A stretch of DNA of 55,767 nt from Paracoccus fontiphilus (GTDB lineage Bacteria > Pseudomonadota > Alphaproteobacteria > Rhodobacterales > Rhodobacteraceae). The stretch's first letter is position 1. Each line of letters opens with the position of its first letter. Location: positions 1-55,767 of the forward strand of contig NZ_JAFNAW010000041.1 of NCBI RefSeq assembly GCF_017356265.1, written 5' to 3'. Below are positions 54,320-55,767 of the stretch, piece by piece. The notes below the pieces were generated by a model, which saw only the letters and a program-made list of their open reading frames with translations, had not been told where the DNA came from and did not search any database. A program made the position numbers and the translations under genes.

Positions 54320-55015
54320 ATGACGGCGGAACAGCAGGCGGTTCTGGACGCGGAAACGCGCGACAAGCTTCTGGCCGATCCCGGCGTCATCCTGGCCGAC
54401 CGCGACCTGATGCGCGCCCTTGTCGCGGCCCGCGAGGCCGAGGTGGGCGACAACGTCATCGACATCCGCGGCCGCGCGATGGAGGCGCTGGAAACGCGCC
54501 TCGACCGGCTGGAGTCCCAGCATGAAAGCGTGATCGCCGCCGCCTTCGACAACCAGTCGGGCACGGCGGTGATCCACCGCGCCGTGATCGGGCTGCTGGA
54601 AACGGCCGATCTGGCGGAACTGGTGGACAGCCTGCAATCCGACATCGCCCCCCTGCTGCGAATCGAGACGCTGCGGCTGGTCGTCGAACCCGACCCCGCC
54701 ATCCCCGGCCTGCCCGAGGATGCGGTCGTTGTCCCCGAAGGCGCCATCGGCCGGATCGTCGCCGCCGGGCGGCGCACGCCGCGGGGCGACGACATCGTGC
54801 TGCGCCCGGCCTCGCCCATCACGCAGGTCATGCATGGCCGCGTCGTCGCGTCCGAGGCGCTGCTGCCCATCGACCTGGGCGCCCGGCGCCCGCGCGCCAT
54901 GCTGCTGATGGGCAGCGCCGACAAGACCCGCTTCATGCCCGCCCATGGCACCGACCTGCTGCGCTTCTTCGCGCAGGTCTTCCGGCTGGTGCTGCTGTCC
55001 CGGCTGCGCCCATGA
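54320..55015 (+). CDS. DUF484 family protein
   Basis: A 231-residue GAF-like protein of the DUF484 family, commonly placed directly before xerC in Proteobacteria. Typical parts are LADRDLMRALVAAREAEVGDNVIDIRGRAMEALETRLDRLESQHESVIAAAFDN at the N-terminus and VLRPASPITQVMHGRVVASEALLPIDLGARRPRAMLLMGSADKTRF toward the C-terminus. Its function is not established. The stop overlaps the xerC start by four bases (ATGA), so the two are co-translated. Confidence 0.9.
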   Translation: MTAEQQAVLDAETRDKLLADPGVILADRDLMRALVAAREAEVGDNVIDIRGRAMEALETRLDRLESQHESVIAAAFDNQSGTAVIHRAVIGLLETADLAELVDSLQSDIAPLLRIETLRLVVEPDPAIPGLPEDAVVVPEGAIGRIVAAGRRTPRGDDIVLRPASPITQVMHGRVVASEALLPIDLGARRPRAMLLMGSADKTRFMPAHGTDLLRFFAQVFRLVLLSRLRP

Positions 55016-55767
55016 CCGTGCCCGCGGCGCCCGAGCTGCTGGCCCTTGCCCCGGCCATGGCCGATGTCCTGGCCCGCTGGCTGGAGGTCGAGGCCGCGAC
55101 CCGCGATCGGTCCCCCCACACCGTCACCGCCTATCGCGGCGACCTGCTGGCTTTCCTGGCCTTTTTGGGCGGTCACCACGGGCAGGCCGCGACGCCGAAA
55201 TCGCTGGCCGAGCTGCGTCAGACCGACATGCGCGCCTTTGCCGCCGCCGAACGCGCGCGGGGCCTGGGCGCGCGGTCGCTGGCCCGGCGGCAATCGGCGG
55301 TGCGCAGCTTCCTGCGTTGGATGTCCGACCGCGAGGGCTATGACCTGTCCGCCGCCCTGTCCACGCGCAGTCCGAAATACATCCGGTCCCTGCCCCGCCC
55401 TCTGACCCCGGACCAGGCGCGGGACACGCTGGACATGGTGGCCCTGGGCCATGACACGCCCTGGGTGGCGGCGCGCGACGTGGCGGTGATGACGCTGCTC
55501 TGGGGGTCTGGCCTGCGCATTTCCGAAGCGCTGGGGCTGAACGGCGCCGACTGGCCGTTCCGCGACAGCCTGACCATCACCGGCAAGGGCGGGCGGCAGC
55601 GCCATGTTCCCGTCCTGCCCGTGGCCCGCGACGCCGTGGCCGAATACCTGCGCCAATGCCCTTGGCGGCTGGCCCCTGACGGGCCGCTGTTCCGGGGCGT
55701 GCGCGGCGGGCGGCTGTCGACCGGGTCCGTGGACGCGACGATGCGCGCCGCCCGCGCGGCGCTGGGC
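55012..55767 (+). CDS. xerC: Tyrosine recombinase XerC, 3'-truncated by the window end
   Basis: The first 252 residues of a site-specific recombinase that resolves chromosome dimers at dif. The N-terminal core-binding domain (about 10-110: LARWLEVEAATRDRSPHTVTAYRGDLLAFLAFL) is followed by the catalytic domain, with Arg in GSGLRISEALGL and Lys in TGKGGRQRHVPV. The downstream His-x-x-Arg and Tyr nucleophile fall beyond the window. ATG 55012 overlaps the DUF484 stop. A long open frame on the opposite strand is not coding. Confidence 0.94.
   Translation, partial: MTVPAAPELLALAPAMADVLARWLEVEAATRDRSPHTVTAYRGDLLAFLAFLGGHHGQAATPKSLAELRQTDMRAFAAAERARGLGARSLARRQSAVRSFLRWMSDREGYDLSAALSTRSPKYIRSLPRPLTPDQARDTLDMVALGHDTPWVAARDVAVMTLLWGSGLRISEALGLNGADWPFRDSLTITGKGGRQRHVPVLPVARDAVAEYLRQCPWRLAPDGPLFRGVRGGRLSTGSVDATMRAARAALG

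Overview
The window looks like high-GC alphaproteobacterial DNA, most likely from a Paracoccus-like member of the Rhodobacteraceae. The evidence is strong G/C bias at third codon positions, the gene order dxs-ispA-xseB-HDAC-like, a PHA synthase with a hydratase/Pta fusion, a 41-residue L36, and an FNR-type box of the kind used by FnrP/Nnr. The genus is an inference; no marker here settles it.

Layout. (1) 1-3.9 kb is insertion-element debris: an IS66 copy running in from the left that has cut a serine-recombinase gene, an HNH-like small gene, a fragment resembling the N-terminus of an Abi-type defence protein, and a complete IS5-family element with a TTAT target duplication. (2) 3.9-17.5 kb is an accessory or plasmid-like gene block: a TetR regulator diverging from a HlyD/RbbA/permease export operon with a lipoprotein hydrolase behind it; then, under a perfect FNR box, an operon of PHA synthase, (R)-hydratase/phosphotransacetylase fusion, acetate kinase and FabI-like reductase; then a GltS glutamate carrier. 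(3) 17.5-20.6 kb is an ISL3-family element with an IS256-family element inserted in its transposase gene. (4) 20.6-29.4 kb holds a truncated GST, a frameshifted NAD(P)H:quinone oxidoreductase with its HxlR regulator, a zinc alcohol dehydrogenase next to an Lrp/AsnC regulator, a TetR-linked RND efflux pair, and the 3' end of a TRAP permease gene. (5) 29.4-32.5 kb is an IS110 5' relic and two IS5/IS427-type elements around a carB gene that lacks its first two thirds. (6) 32.5-55.8 kb is ordinary chromosomal core: rpsO, rpmJ, tRNA-Val, an SPFH/NfeD pair, pyrF, clpB, dxs-ispA-xseB, L,D-transpeptidase, lytic transglycosylase, priA, a transaldolase-type aldolase and xerC (cut by the window end).

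How it fits together. The accessory block combines export (RbbA-type ABC, RND), redox or electrophile defence (quinone oxidoreductase, GST, ADH) and an oxygen-regulated acyl-CoA/acetyl-phosphate operon that could conserve ATP by substrate-level phosphorylation while handling PHA intermediates. Two of the IS elements (the ISL3 copy and the first IS427-type copy) join sequences that do not match across the element. The window is therefore probably a mosaic produced by recombination between IS copies, or by assembly across them. The most informative observations are these IS junctions, the nested insertion that can be reversed on paper to restore an intact reading frame, the FNR-box operon, and the 17-bp palindrome between the TetR gene and its divergent export operon.
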